DNA from: JBBDIP01 sp050260675
Lineage (GTDB): Bacteria; Bacillota; Sulfobacillia; Fermentithermobacillales; Fermentithermobacillaceae
DNA: 64,000 nucleotides
Direction of reading: 5' to 3'
Assembly: GCA_050260675.1 (NCBI GenBank)
Contig: JBLNCN010000011.1
Span: 372,001-436,000 of the forward strand
This document shows, in pieces, positions 42,845-51,137 of this stretch. A program made the position numbers and the translations under genes. The notes under the pieces are model-generated. The model did no database searches, had not been told where the DNA came from, and was given only the letters and a program-made list of their open reading frames with translations. Position 1 is the first letter of the stretch, and each line of letters begins with the position of its first letter.

Positions 42845-44155
42845 CTACTTTGCCGCTTCGATGAACCCCGCCGGATTCACAATCTTCCCGCCAGTAACGA
42901 ACGGCGTACCGGTATCCTTTAAGGCCTGTAGCAGCGCATCTGCCGTGGCCGATGGGTTCACCTGCAGGCCAAGCGCCATGAGCCCTGCGACGTACGGACT
43001 TGCCCAGCTGAGCCCTCCGGCCCCGTAGTAGGTGTAGGAGTTCTCCGAATCGGCGGTCGCGACCGTGATGCAATCCACCGGGACGGCTAGCGAGTTGGAC
43101 AAGTCGCCTTCGGCTACGGCGATCCAGTTCTCAAAGGTGGAAGTCTTCTTGTAGGATTCAGCCAGGTAGATATAGGTATTCAGCGCCTCGGCCTGAAGGG
43201 AGTCGAGTTCCGGCTGCTCCGTCAGGAGACGGACCAGTTCCTTACGCACATCTTCCCAGGATTTCGCCCCGGCTTCCCTTATCTTCTCTACGACCCAGCG
43301 CTTGGCGGTAGTCCAGGTCCAGGGCAGGTAGTTCTCTGGGTTATCCCTATCGGTGCCGGGCTTCGCGCCAGCGCCTGTGATCTCGACTGCGGTCATGCTG
43401 GGATAGATCACAATCACTCCCGCGTCCTCTGCCCGCTTGACGGCATCGGCCCACTCGGCAGCTCCGGCGACACCGGTTGCTTCATCAAATGCATTTGCGG
43501 CTATAGCGGCGGCAACCACCCGCACCCGTTCTTGGGCGGGGAGGGTCTCATTCAAGGCGAGAATCTGGTCCATCGCCTGCGCCGAGGAGGGGTAGGTGTT
43601 GTCGTCGTTGGGAATCGCGAAGTAGTGGATCTTCGAGTCCGGCGCCACGCCGTGCCGGCCGGCCAGGATACCGGCAACCGCTGCGCCGTGGAAACTCACA
43701 GCAGCGGAGTCGGTGTCGCCGGGAGACACTTCGTGATAGATCAGCCTGTCCCCGAATTCCACGTGGTCCTTCAGTATCGGCCTATCGATGACGGCCACGG
43801 TGATCCCCCTGCCGGTGATCCCCTGCTCGTGAAGGTCACGGAGACCGAGGCCGAGGTACCTGCCCTCGTCCATCAGGGCCTGCGGCGAAAACCCTTCCGG
43901 CATCTTGTCCTCGGGAGGCCAGATGGTGGACGTATCGAAGGTAAGTGTGCTCGGATCGGTGAGCCTTGAGAGGTCAGCCTTGGAGGCATCCTGTCCGGCC
44001 AGGTCCGCGTACTTGTAGGACTGGATGCGCGGATAGGGAACATCGGCAAACGGGTCCTCACCACCCGAGAGATACGGAAGGTAAGCAAGGATTCCCGCGA
44101 CGCTCGACCCCAGCATCACTAGCACAAGTATGCCGACCAGGACTTTTTTCTTCAC
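42845..44155 (-). CDS. S8 (subtilisin-like) peptidase family protein, secreted or membrane-anchored
   Basis: 436 aa with an N-terminal signal/anchor (KKKVLVGILVLVMLGSSVAGILAYL). The triad is recognisable: Asp in GITVAVIDRPI, His in SFHGAAVAGILAG, Ser in GGLSWASPYVAGLMALG. Two deviations: the usual GTSMA around Ser is GLSWA, and the segment that should carry the oxyanion Asn reads VIVIYPSMTAVE with no Asn. Activity may be altered or lost. A long insertion (about residues 265-340) separates these blocks. Monocistronic, ending convergent with moaD. Confidence 0.8.
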   Translation of the reverse strand: MKKKVLVGILVLVMLGSSVAGILAYLPYLSGGEDPFADVPYPRIQSYKYADLAGQDASKADLSRLTDPSTLTFDTSTIWPPEDKMPEGFSPQALMDEGRYLGLGLRDLHEQGITGRGITVAVIDRPILKDHVEFGDRLIYHEVSPGDTDSAAVSFHGAAVAGILAGRHGVAPDSKIHYFAIPNDDNTYPSSAQAMDQILALNETLPAQERVRVVAAAIAANAFDEATGVAGAAEWADAVKRAEDAGVIVIYPSMTAVEITGAGAKPGTDRDNPENYLPWTWTTAKRWVVEKIREAGAKSWEDVRKELVRLLTEQPELDSLQAEALNTYIYLAESYKKTSTFENWIAVAEGDLSNSLAVPVDCITVATADSENSYTYYGAGGLSWASPYVAGLMALGLQVNPSATADALLQALKDTGTPFVTGGKIVNPAGFIEAAK

Positions 44156-44173
44156 GGATGCCCCTCCAGTGAC

Positions 44174-44203
44174 TTGGATGCCCTCAACCTTACACAGTAT
44201 AAC
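44174..44203 (+). promoter_or_regulatory. Sigma-A type promoter of the Nim-like flavoprotein gene
   Basis: TTGGAT (44174-44179), an 18-bp spacer and TATAAC (44198-44203), giving a leader of about 75 bases to the TTG start at 44284. Confidence 0.55.
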
Positions 44204-44283
44204 AGACGTACCGGAGGACTTTCTTGATGCGGCTGAGAATGCCCCGTTACCGGATTCGTTACCTGATTTCGGAGGTGTCGTGA

Positions 44284-44742
44284 TTGTACAGGGAAATGAG
44301 GAAGAAGGAACGGGCGATGGCGGATGCTGACGCTCGGGCCCTGCTGTCGGAGGCCGACTTCGGCTTCCTGGGGCTCGCTCAGGCGGATGGGCAACCCTAC
44401 GTCGTCCCGCTAAATCACGTAGTAGTGGATGGCGACATCATCTTCCACTGCGCTCGGGAAGGCCACAAGCTGGACGTCCTCAAAGAGAATCCCCGCGTGT
44501 GCTATGCGGTGTCCACAGAGCATGAAGTAATGCCGGAGAAGATCAGCACCAAGTACAAGAGCGCAATTGCGTTCGGGACCGCCGAAATCGTTGAAGGCCC
44601 CGATGCCAAGAAGCCGCTACTTGAGGCGCTTTTGGCCAGGCTGGCCCCTGGGCAGGGGTTCAGGTGCGGTGGCGAGACCATAGCGAACACCTGCGTCGTC
44701 CGCATTAAGGTGGAAAGGGTCACCGGCAAGCAGCGGGCATAG
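44284..44742 (+). CDS. Pyridoxamine 5'-phosphate oxidase-like (NimA-type) flavoprotein
   Basis: Split-barrel FMN-binding protein of 152 aa. The start YREMRKKERAMADADARALLSEADFGFLGL and the middle VPLNHVVVDGDIIFHCAREGHKLDVLKENPRVCYAV are typical of the nitroimidazole-resistance/NimA-like group; IKVERVTGKQRA closes the barrel. TTG start at 44284, seven bases after GGAGGT, fits the family N-terminus. Own promoter and terminator, so monocistronic. Actual substrate unknown. Confidence 0.88.
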   Translation: MYREMRKKERAMADADARALLSEADFGFLGLAQADGQPYVVPLNHVVVDGDIIFHCAREGHKLDVLKENPRVCYAVSTEHEVMPEKISTKYKSAIAFGTAEIVEGPDAKKPLLEALLARLAPGQGFRCGGETIANTCVVRIKVERVTGKQRA

Positions 44743-44776
44743 AGTGAGGCATGTCAGGCAGCAAGGAATAGGAACA

Positions 44777-44810
44777 GGCCGCCCGCAGATGCGGGCGGCC
44801 TACCTTTTCT
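44777..44810 (+). terminator. Strong rho-independent terminator
   Basis: Perfect 11-bp stem (44777-44787 with 44790-44800, GGCCGCCCGCA/TGCGGGCGGCC) followed by TACCTTTTCT on the plus strand, just after the flavoprotein gene. Confidence 0.9.
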
Positions 44811-44830
44811 GAACGGAAAGGCATATCTCC

Positions 44831-44899
44831 CCATCACGTCCACAACGAATGGTCGGCTTCATCATCACGTCCGCAACGAACGGTCGATTTCACCGTCAC
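44831..44899. repeat. 31-bp tandem repeat overlapping the stop of the MFS gene
   Basis: Units 44838-44868 and 44869-44899 are 31 bp each and differ at about five positions; a partial copy precedes them. The stop of the MFS gene (44896-44898) is inside the unit closest to it. Same unit length as the repeat after lpdA, though unrelated in sequence. Confidence 0.88.
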
Positions 44900-46311
44900 A
44901 TCCGAGCCGGAATAGCCCCGGCTGCGGCTCCCTCAGCGCTCCTCAACACACGCATGCCCAGGAGGAACGAGGCCAGCGCAATGAGGTTGAAGGCCCCAGC
45001 AGCATAGAAGCTCACGTCGAAACTGCCGGTCCATTGGGCGATCAGCCCGGTCACGGACGGGGCCAGGATCATGGCAAGACTGCCAGACGAGTTGAATGTT
45101 GCGAGGATCGCTCCCCTGGACTCGGGCGGAGCGTTCTCAGAGACAGCCGATACGAGGACCGGATCGATGACCAGCTTGCCGGTCGCCCCATACAGGGCCA
45201 GGACTGCCGCGAGCGTCACCGAGGCACCCATGAAAGGTATGGCGGCGGTTGCCGCGGCGGCGATGGGCAAGCAGATCTTGAGCACAAAATCCCTGTTCTT
45301 GCGCTTGTCGGCGGCGACGCCCCAGAGGATCGTCGAAGGAGCCATCATCAGGGGCATCACGATGGGCACGACGGCTGATAGCCCTCCTTGCAGCCCTCTC
45401 ACCGTCTCCAGGTAGTACGGGAGCCAGGAGAGCATCAGGTAGAAGCCGTACATCGTGAGGAAGTGAGAAAGGGACATGAAGGCGAGGAATCCCCAGTCGG
45501 GGCGCCAAGATGCAATGCGCCCGGATGCGGCGCGCTCAAATTCGTCGCGTCGGGATGCGGTGCGCCGGGATGCCGGCCCCTTCTCCACCTGCGCTGATCG
45601 CTCGATGGGAGACGCATCTTCGCCGCGGCTGCCAACCGTGCCAGGAGCCGAATTATCCGGCTTCCGTCGGGACCTCGGCTCAGGCACTGCCACCATAACG
45701 ACAAGGATGAAGGCCGCCGAGATGACGCCGAGCGCCACGAAGGGCATCTTCCAGCCCAGCGAGAAGGCCGAAAGGAACTTGCCCAGCAGGAATCCCAGCG
45801 CGCTGCCGATACCCGCGCCGGCGGTTGTGACGGCAACTCCCCCTGCCCGTCTTTCCGGGGGAAGGGTGAAACTCAATATGGCCTGCTGGCAGGCGAAGTA
45901 GGTGGCTTGACCCGCTCCCGTGAGAACGCGGGCGAGCAGAAACTGGAACGGGCTCCGGGCAAGGACTCCGGAGAGAAGCCCAACCGCCTGGATGCCGAAC
46001 CCTACCAGGATCATCCTCCGGGACCCAAAGCGATCGGCCAGAAGGCCGGACGGGATCTGCAGCAACATGTACGAGAAGAAGAACGACGATGACAGGAATC
46101 CCAGGTAGCCCTCAGACAGTCCCCAGAAGTCGCCTATGTCCTTCAGGGCGGACGAAAGCGCAGTCCTCGTCGCGTAGAGAAGCAGCCACCCGACAGATAG
46201 GACCAAGACTCCGACCATCCAATTGCCCTTCGGCGCTGTCTGCTCCCTACCTAGTCGCGCAGGCGGGTGTCCCGCCGCCGATTCCGTCATCCGATGCTCC
46301 GATTCGTGCAT
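44896..46311 (-). CDS. MFS transporter
   Basis: Major facilitator permease of about 471 aa with 12 predicted helices. Helix 1-2 region GWLLLYATRTALSSALKDIGDFWGLSEGYLGFLSSSFFFSYMLLQIPSGLLADRFGSRRMILVG shows the conserved inter-helix 2-3 motif. The central loop between helices 6 and 7 is long and built of degenerate Arg/Asp/Ala/Ser repeats (SRRTASRRDEFERAASGR). Resembles anion:cation symporter/sugar phosphate-type MFS; substrate unknown. Start 46311 or 46290 (the latter has GGAG 6 bases upstream). Confidence 0.85.
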   Translation of the reverse strand: MHESEHRMTESAAGHPPARLGREQTAPKGNWMVGVLVLSVGWLLLYATRTALSSALKDIGDFWGLSEGYLGFLSSSFFFSYMLLQIPSGLLADRFGSRRMILVGFGIQAVGLLSGVLARSPFQFLLARVLTGAGQATYFACQQAILSFTLPPERRAGGVAVTTAGAGIGSALGFLLGKFLSAFSLGWKMPFVALGVISAAFILVVMVAVPEPRSRRKPDNSAPGTVGSRGEDASPIERSAQVEKGPASRRTASRRDEFERAASGRIASWRPDWGFLAFMSLSHFLTMYGFYLMLSWLPYYLETVRGLQGGLSAVVPIVMPLMMAPSTILWGVAADKRKNRDFVLKICLPIAAAATAAIPFMGASVTLAAVLALYGATGKLVIDPVLVSAVSENAPPESRGAILATFNSSGSLAMILAPSVTGLIAQWTGSFDVSFYAAGAFNLIALASFLLGMRVLRSAEGAAAGAIPARM

Positions 46312-46345
46312 CAATGAAAAGCCCCCAGGTAGATGAATATCTTCG

Positions 46346-47962
46346 TTAGTACCCCAGCACCAGGCCTCCAACGCGCCTGTCGGACCCGCCGAGGAGGATG
46401 CCAGTGTCGGGGTCCTTCATGATGATCTGGGCTCCGCCTCCGCCCGCGAAGTCGCCGACCGTTCTCACCGCATGTCCAAGGTCGGCCATGCGACTGGCTG
46501 TCAGGGCCGGGAAGCGGGACTCCATCCGAACTTCAAAGGGTTTGCCGAGGGTGATCACGTCGGTACCGGGGGAAGACGTCCATCTCGGGAAGTCGGCGGC
46601 CTCCTGGGGTCCCATCCCGTGGTCCAGCATGAGGCTCAACATCTGCATGTTCCACTGGGGCTGTCCGTCTCCACCCGGAGTCCCTCCCACTATGAAGGGG
46701 GCGCCGTCCTTTAGAACCATGTAGCAGTTCAGCGTGTGCATCGGGCGTTTTCCGGGAGCCAGGCAGTTGGGATGTCCCGGCTCCAGCACGAAGGAGCGGC
46801 CCACGCGGTTATTCAGCAGAACGCCGGTACCGGGGACCATCACCGCGCTGCCGAACGCGAATGCGTTGCTATGGATGAAGGAGCAGCAGTTGCCGAAGCG
46901 GTCCCACGCCACGAAGGATGTCGTGTCGCCGTCGCCATCGGGCCCGGCGGCTTCGCCCGATGCCCGATGGAGGTCAATCTGCTTCCGCGCTCCCGCAGCG
47001 TACCCCTTGGAGATGAACTTGGAGACGTCGAAATCCGTGACTTCGGGATCGCCCGCGTAACGGTTCCTGTCGGCGAAAGCGATCTTCTTGGCCTCGACCA
47101 TGAGGTGCATGACCTCGGGACCCAGAGGATCCATGGACGATACGTCCCATCCCTCAAGGAGATTAAGCTCCTCCAGCACCATGAACCCCTGGGAGACCGG
47201 GCCTGTCTGAAGCACCGTGTACCCCCGGTAATCAGTACGGATGGGGTCATAGAAAGATGAGGGTTCATCCAGGTGACGGGCGAACTCCTTGCCGGTGAAG
47301 GTGCCCCCCATCTCCTCATTCATCTTGTAGAACTTCTGGGCGAACGGACCCTTGTACATGTACTGGGCTCCACCCGCGCCGAAGCCGCGGAGAGTCTCAG
47401 CCATGTCCAGCCGCTTCATGATAGTGCCTGGAGCAGGCGGCTTGCCGCCCGGCAGGAAGACCTCGCGGGATCCGTCGTACTGGGAGAGTTTCTCCCTCTC
47501 AGCCTCGATCGCTTTGGAGAGGCCCACTGTGACCGGGAACCCTTCTTTGGCGATCTTGACTGCCGGCGCAAAGCACTTCTCCAGGCTGAAGGTGCCAAAC
47601 CGCCTGGCGCCCAGTTCGTAGACGAGAGGCGCCCCGGGGACACCTACCGACAGAATGCCGTGCTGCGGGAGTATCGGCCCGCAGTCCTGAAAGGCTTCCA
47701 GTTTGGAACCGTCGCCCGGCGCGCCGCTGCCGTTCAGTGCCGTGATGGTGCCGGTGGAGGCATCGTAGTAGATGAAAAAGGCATCTCCGCCAAGCCCGCA
47801 CATATGGGGCATGGTGACGGCGGTGACTCCCGACATTACCAGGCAGGCGTCCATCGCGTTCCCGCCCTCGCGCAGCGCCTCAAGCCCATAGACGACCGCC
47901 AGCGGATGCGCTGCCGCGATCATCCCTGATTTCGACATGTGGGAACCCATTCTGGAAGCCAT
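46346..47962 (-). CDS. ggt: Gamma-glutamyltransferase family protein
   Basis: Ntn-hydrolase-type GGT homolog, 538 aa, without an evident signal peptide. Large-subunit part: KSGMIAAAHPLAVVYGLEALREGGNAMDACLV and GLGGDAFFIYYDA. The self-processing Thr is probably in DGDTTSFVAWDRFGN (about residue 350), followed by GSAVMVPGTGVLLNNR and VGGTPGGDGQPQWNMQ. May cleave gamma-glutamyl peptides or cephalosporin-like amides in the cytosol. Neighbouring MFS gene starts 35 bases after its stop, possibly one transcript. Confidence 0.9.
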   Translation of the reverse strand: MASRMGSHMSKSGMIAAAHPLAVVYGLEALREGGNAMDACLVMSGVTAVTMPHMCGLGGDAFFIYYDASTGTITALNGSGAPGDGSKLEAFQDCGPILPQHGILSVGVPGAPLVYELGARRFGTFSLEKCFAPAVKIAKEGFPVTVGLSKAIEAEREKLSQYDGSREVFLPGGKPPAPGTIMKRLDMAETLRGFGAGGAQYMYKGPFAQKFYKMNEEMGGTFTGKEFARHLDEPSSFYDPIRTDYRGYTVLQTGPVSQGFMVLEELNLLEGWDVSSMDPLGPEVMHLMVEAKKIAFADRNRYAGDPEVTDFDVSKFISKGYAAGARKQIDLHRASGEAAGPDGDGDTTSFVAWDRFGNCCSFIHSNAFAFGSAVMVPGTGVLLNNRVGRSFVLEPGHPNCLAPGKRPMHTLNCYMVLKDGAPFIVGGTPGGDGQPQWNMQMLSLMLDHGMGPQEAADFPRWTSSPGTDVITLGKPFEVRMESRFPALTASRMADLGHAVRTVGDFAGGGGAQIIMKDPDTGILLGGSDRRVGGLVLGY

Positions 47963-48163
47963 GTCTCGTCACCCTTTCAGTGTGCGTCTCGTCCGAGGCG
48001 TCCGTTTCACCTTCAGCGCCCTCTTTGCCACCGTAACGCTCTTCGAGTATCTTTTCGGAACCCACCTGCAGATTCCCTCTAGCGAAGGCAAGTCTATGCA
48101 GGCAAGGGAAAACAAGAGGTGAGGCAGAATGAGGCATGTAGCCCACGAAAGGAGGTCCTCGCC

Positions 48164-48622
48164 ATGAGGATCGAGGAACGCATCAAGGAACTCGGATACG
48201 AACTCCCGACAGGCAAGACGCCGATGGCCAACTACGTGCTGTGGAAGCGCGTCGGCAATATGGTGTACATATCGGGCCACGGATGCAACGGCGCAGAGCC
48301 CACGTGGGTGGGCAAAGTCGGCCGAGACCTCACTCAAGAAGAAGGATACAAGGCTGCCCGGGCGTGCGGGCTGTTCCTCTTGGCAACGCTCAAGCAGGCC
48401 GTCGGGGATCTGGATAAGGTCAAAGGCATCGTGAAACTCCTGGGGATGGTGAATGCGGACCCGGACTTCGGGAATCACCCGGAGGTCATCAACGGAGCGT
48501 CAGACCTGTTCGTAGAGGTATTCGGGGAGAAGGGACGGCATGCCAGGTCAGCTGTGGGAATGTCTTCTCTGCCGCGGGGAATCCCCGTCGAGATCGAGAT
48601 GATCGTTGAGGTGGAGGAGTAG
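48164..48622 (+). CDS. RidA/YjgF family protein
   Basis: 152 aa, longer than RidA itself, belonging to the YjgF-like group that starts with RIEERIKELGYELPTGKTPMANYVLWKRVGNMVYISGHGC. Typical end pattern ARSAVGMSSLPRGIPVEIEMIVEV contains the conserved Arg and Pro-rich segment of the active-site cleft. RidA proteins destroy reactive enamine/imine intermediates from PLP enzymes. ATG 48164 has AAAGGAGGTCC upstream. Convergent with the XRE gene. Confidence 0.88.
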   Translation: MRIEERIKELGYELPTGKTPMANYVLWKRVGNMVYISGHGCNGAEPTWVGKVGRDLTQEEGYKAARACGLFLLATLKQAVGDLDKVKGIVKLLGMVNADPDFGNHPEVINGASDLFVEVFGEKGRHARSAVGMSSLPRGIPVEIEMIVEVEE

Positions 48623-48650
48623 GCTGCGCAGCGCTGCCCAGCAGACCTAC

Positions 48651-49100
48651 TCACTCTCTCTTCCCGCGTTTGGCCTGGACCCAGGTGCGGACAAGCGCCT
48701 CGAGCTCCTTCGGGTCCAGGTCCTTGCGGGACAGCCCCTTGGCCAGTCTAGTGTAGGTCCAGCCCTGGGACGCATCCTCTTTTACGAAGTCGTAAAGGTC
48801 GGGCGGCAGGCTGTAGACCCATTCAGGCAGCCTATTCGCTCCGGCACGACCGTCCCTTAAGTGCCCGTCGTCCCGTATCTCGTCGTCCTGCTGCAGATAG
48901 CCGGCGGCCGTAAGGACTTCCTCGTACGGCACGCCCAACCCAATGGCGATAGCCCTGAGCACGCCGGGAGAAGGACTCACCCTCTCCCCCGCCTCGATGC
49001 GGGAGATCTCGCTGTTGCTGATCCCGCACAGGGCGGACAGCTGCCGCTGGCTAATCCCCTTTTTCAGCCTTATGGACCTGAGGTACTCCCCGATGCTCAT
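48651..49100 (-). CDS. XRE family transcriptional regulator
   Basis: 149 aa with an N-terminal helix-turn-helix (SIGEYLRSIRLKKGISQRQLSALCGISNSEISRIEAGERVSPSPGVLRAIA) similar to SinR/phage repressors, and a C-terminal domain of unknown type (PEWVYSLPPDLYDFVKEDASQG). The palindrome at 49225-49240 overlaps its predicted -35, suggesting autoregulation. The same palindrome occurs before the HNH-Nudix gene. Confidence 0.9.
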   Translation of the reverse strand: MSIGEYLRSIRLKKGISQRQLSALCGISNSEISRIEAGERVSPSPGVLRAIAIGLGVPYEEVLTAAGYLQQDDEIRDDGHLRDGRAGANRLPEWVYSLPPDLYDFVKEDASQGWTYTRLAKGLSRKDLDPKELEALVRTWVQAKRGKRE

Positions 49101-49210
49101 CCTCGCCGCTCCATGCTCGCCTGCCTCGTTGCCGGCGCTAGTGCCTCAGCACTTGTTTTATGGCACCCGGCCCCTGCCTCTCGGCTGCCGCAAGGTGCCC
49201 AAGCATTCCC

Positions 49211-49240
49211 AGTCTACATTGGAGGTTGCCATTTGGCAAC
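49211..49240 (-). promoter_or_regulatory. XRE gene promoter overlapped by a 16-bp palindrome
   Basis: Minus strand: TTGCCA (49234-49239), 17-bp spacer, TAGACT (49211-49216). The -35 box is within GTTGCCATTTGGCAAC (49225-49240), a near-perfect palindrome that would serve as an operator. Confidence 0.6.
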
Positions 49241-49335
49241 AGTGACCTCGATCAGCAGCCACAGCATGAAACTGCCTGATTGGGCGCAGGCCCATGCATG
49301 GGCTATTCGATAGATCAACTTGTGGGTGAAATCCG

Positions 49336-49364
49336 TTGACACGTCGCAACGCCAGCAGTAACCT
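49336..49364 (+). promoter_or_regulatory. Promoter of the small HTH gene
   Basis: Consensus TTGACA (49336-49341), 17-bp spacer and TAACCT (49359-49364) on the plus strand, 37 bp ahead of the GTG at 49401. Confidence 0.55.
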
Positions 49365-49400
49365 ATTATTGTCACCCGCAGGCAACGGGGAGTGATCCGT

Positions 49401-49628
49401 GTGTACAGCTTTTCCCCGAGGCGTCTCCGAGAGACTATGGATGAAGCAGGGATGACGCAGGCAGAACTTGCCGAGAAGATGCGAATATCGCGGGCCTCGC
49501 TCTCACGAGTGCTGAGAGGCCTCCGCTCACCGGGATCGAAGTTCATCGCAGCCCTCAAAGCAGCATTCCCCGACAAACAGATGGAGTCTTTCTTTGACCT
49601 GGAGAAGCCGCGTCACCCCGATGGCTAG
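49401..49628 (+). CDS. Small helix-turn-helix (XRE) protein
   Basis: 75-aa stand-alone DNA-binding protein: SPRRLRETMDEAGMTQAELAEKMRISRASLSRVLRGLRSPGSKFIAALKAAFPD is an HTH_3 domain. GTG 49401 is six bases after GGGGAG. Divergent from the other XRE gene, with the palindrome between them. No toxin partner is adjacent, so I do not call it an antitoxin. It converges with the amidase gene, whose stop is one base away. Confidence 0.8.
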   Translation: MYSFSPRRLRETMDEAGMTQAELAEKMRISRASLSRVLRGLRSPGSKFIAALKAAFPDKQMESFFDLEKPRHPDG

Positions 49629-49629
49629 G

Positions 49630-50904
49630 TCAGTAGATCACGTGGATGAACCAGAAGATGGTGTCCTGGTCCCATCCCAGGTCCCATGGGAAGTAGAGCC
49701 TATCGGCTGTATGGCTCGCGATGACAGGCCAGCCGTATGGGTCGGCACCGACCACGATGGCGACGTGGGCGACCTCGCCGTCTGACTCGTAGCCGATGAC
49801 GTCCCCAGGCTGGAGCAACCCGATTGCCCCGCGCGTGGAGTCGGGCAATGGCAGTAGAGCGCCGGCGAAGTCCCCCCGGTACATCCTTCGACCGGCGCCG
49901 CTGCCCATAAGGTGCCAGATCAAGTCTTGGCTGCAGGTCCAGGATGACGTACCTCCGCGGGAGTAGGCCCACCCGTAGCCCTGCGGGAGCCCTCCGGCCG
50001 CGAGGACTTGCGACACGAAGTTGGCGCAGTCGCCGCCCACGTAGCTGTAGACTTGATACTCCTTGTTGTACCGGCCGCCCCCGGGGAGAGACCTCACCCC
50101 GGAATGGCGGATGGCGTATTCGGCAGCCTTTTCTCTGTCGAATTGCTGGGATGGAGCGGAGGAGTCCGGTCCGTCAGGGACTCTTGCGTTGGGGCCGGAT
50201 TGCGTCCCGCTAGCGAGTGGCGCAATCTGGCCTTTACCTGGGTTGACAGGTCCGTCGCCCAGTGGATCGGCGTACCAATCGTAGACGATCTTCCACCTTC
50301 CGTCTCCAAAGACAGCTTCCAGGACATGGACGGTCCTGGAGCCAAACGTATGGGCTGGCGGAGGGGTCAGCATGGGGATCGTCGGAGGGGTAGGCGCTAA
50401 GTTTTGCGCAGGATTCGGAAGGGTCGCAGCCGCCCGGTACTTGTAGGTCGCGTGCTCTGTGATCTCCATCCTATAGGAGTCCCTGCCCAGGGATATGATT
50501 GAGTCAACCTCAAACCAGGCGGAGGCCGATTCCAGCACAAGCCCTCGCTCCGCAAGCCAGGAGCGGAAATACGCGGTCCGCTGTTCCTCCTTGATGAAGG
50601 CGTACTCGCCGCCCAGATCGTAGGTTGCGTAGTTAGGGCGGATGCGCTCCAGGTCTCCGTCCAGGAGGGTTTCAAAGCGCTGGCGGAGCATGTTGACTAC
50701 CGCGACGGGAGGACTCTGTACAAAAGGATCGTTCAGAGGCGCCGGAATGGGACCCGGGCTCCAGGTTTCGGCGTCTTGATCGGCACTAGCGGCGAACAGA
50801 GCTAGACCAAGGGCCAGACCAAGAGTCAGGCCAAGGGAAAAGACCAGGGCCAAGAACGCCCTTGGTCCAGCGTGTCTTCCAGCCCAACCGGTTGCTCTGA
50901 ACAT
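49630..50904 (-). CDS. Secreted amidase-domain protein (Amidase_6 type)
   Basis: About 424 aa. N-terminal signal peptide (FLALVFSLGLTLGLALGLALFAASA), a middle region of NTF2-like or uncharacterised type, and a C-terminal cysteine amidase-like domain: AAEYAIRHSGVRSLPGGGRYNKEYQVYSYVGGDCANFVSQVLAAGGLPQG carries the catalytic Cys, and GEVAHVAIVVGADPYGWPVIASHTADRLYFPW the His. Found in spore formers. The start is uncertain; ATG 50904 places the signal peptide normally, whereas a longer frame runs to 50991. Confidence 0.85.
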   Translation of the reverse strand: MFRATGWAGRHAGPRAFLALVFSLGLTLGLALGLALFAASADQDAETWSPGPIPAPLNDPFVQSPPVAVVNMLRQRFETLLDGDLERIRPNYATYDLGGEYAFIKEEQRTAYFRSWLAERGLVLESASAWFEVDSIISLGRDSYRMEITEHATYKYRAAATLPNPAQNLAPTPPTIPMLTPPPAHTFGSRTVHVLEAVFGDGRWKIVYDWYADPLGDGPVNPGKGQIAPLASGTQSGPNARVPDGPDSSAPSQQFDREKAAEYAIRHSGVRSLPGGGRYNKEYQVYSYVGGDCANFVSQVLAAGGLPQGYGWAYSRGGTSSWTCSQDLIWHLMGSGAGRRMYRGDFAGALLPLPDSTRGAIGLLQPGDVIGYESDGEVAHVAIVVGADPYGWPVIASHTADRLYFPWDLGWDQDTIFWFIHVIY

Positions 50905-51137
50905 GCTCCTAAGATGTATGGGAGTAAAGGTCGGGTTATTACCACTTCGGCGGGCCAGACCACCACACTTGGTCCCGCGTCTCCCGGTCATGATAAACTA
51001 GACCTGAAACCGTAGCCCCGGAGGAACGTCTATACATGCAGAGCGGCACGCCAGGCCATAGGTAAGAGGCGTAGCTGCACTTGGGGCCGCGAGTACATAC
51101 GGATCATGTGAGTAGCGCGAGGAGAGACACAGGCCAC

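Noticed and set aside
49401..49628. Small HTH gene as a HigA-like antitoxin
   Set aside because: No adjacent toxin-like gene in either direction; left as a stand-alone regulator.
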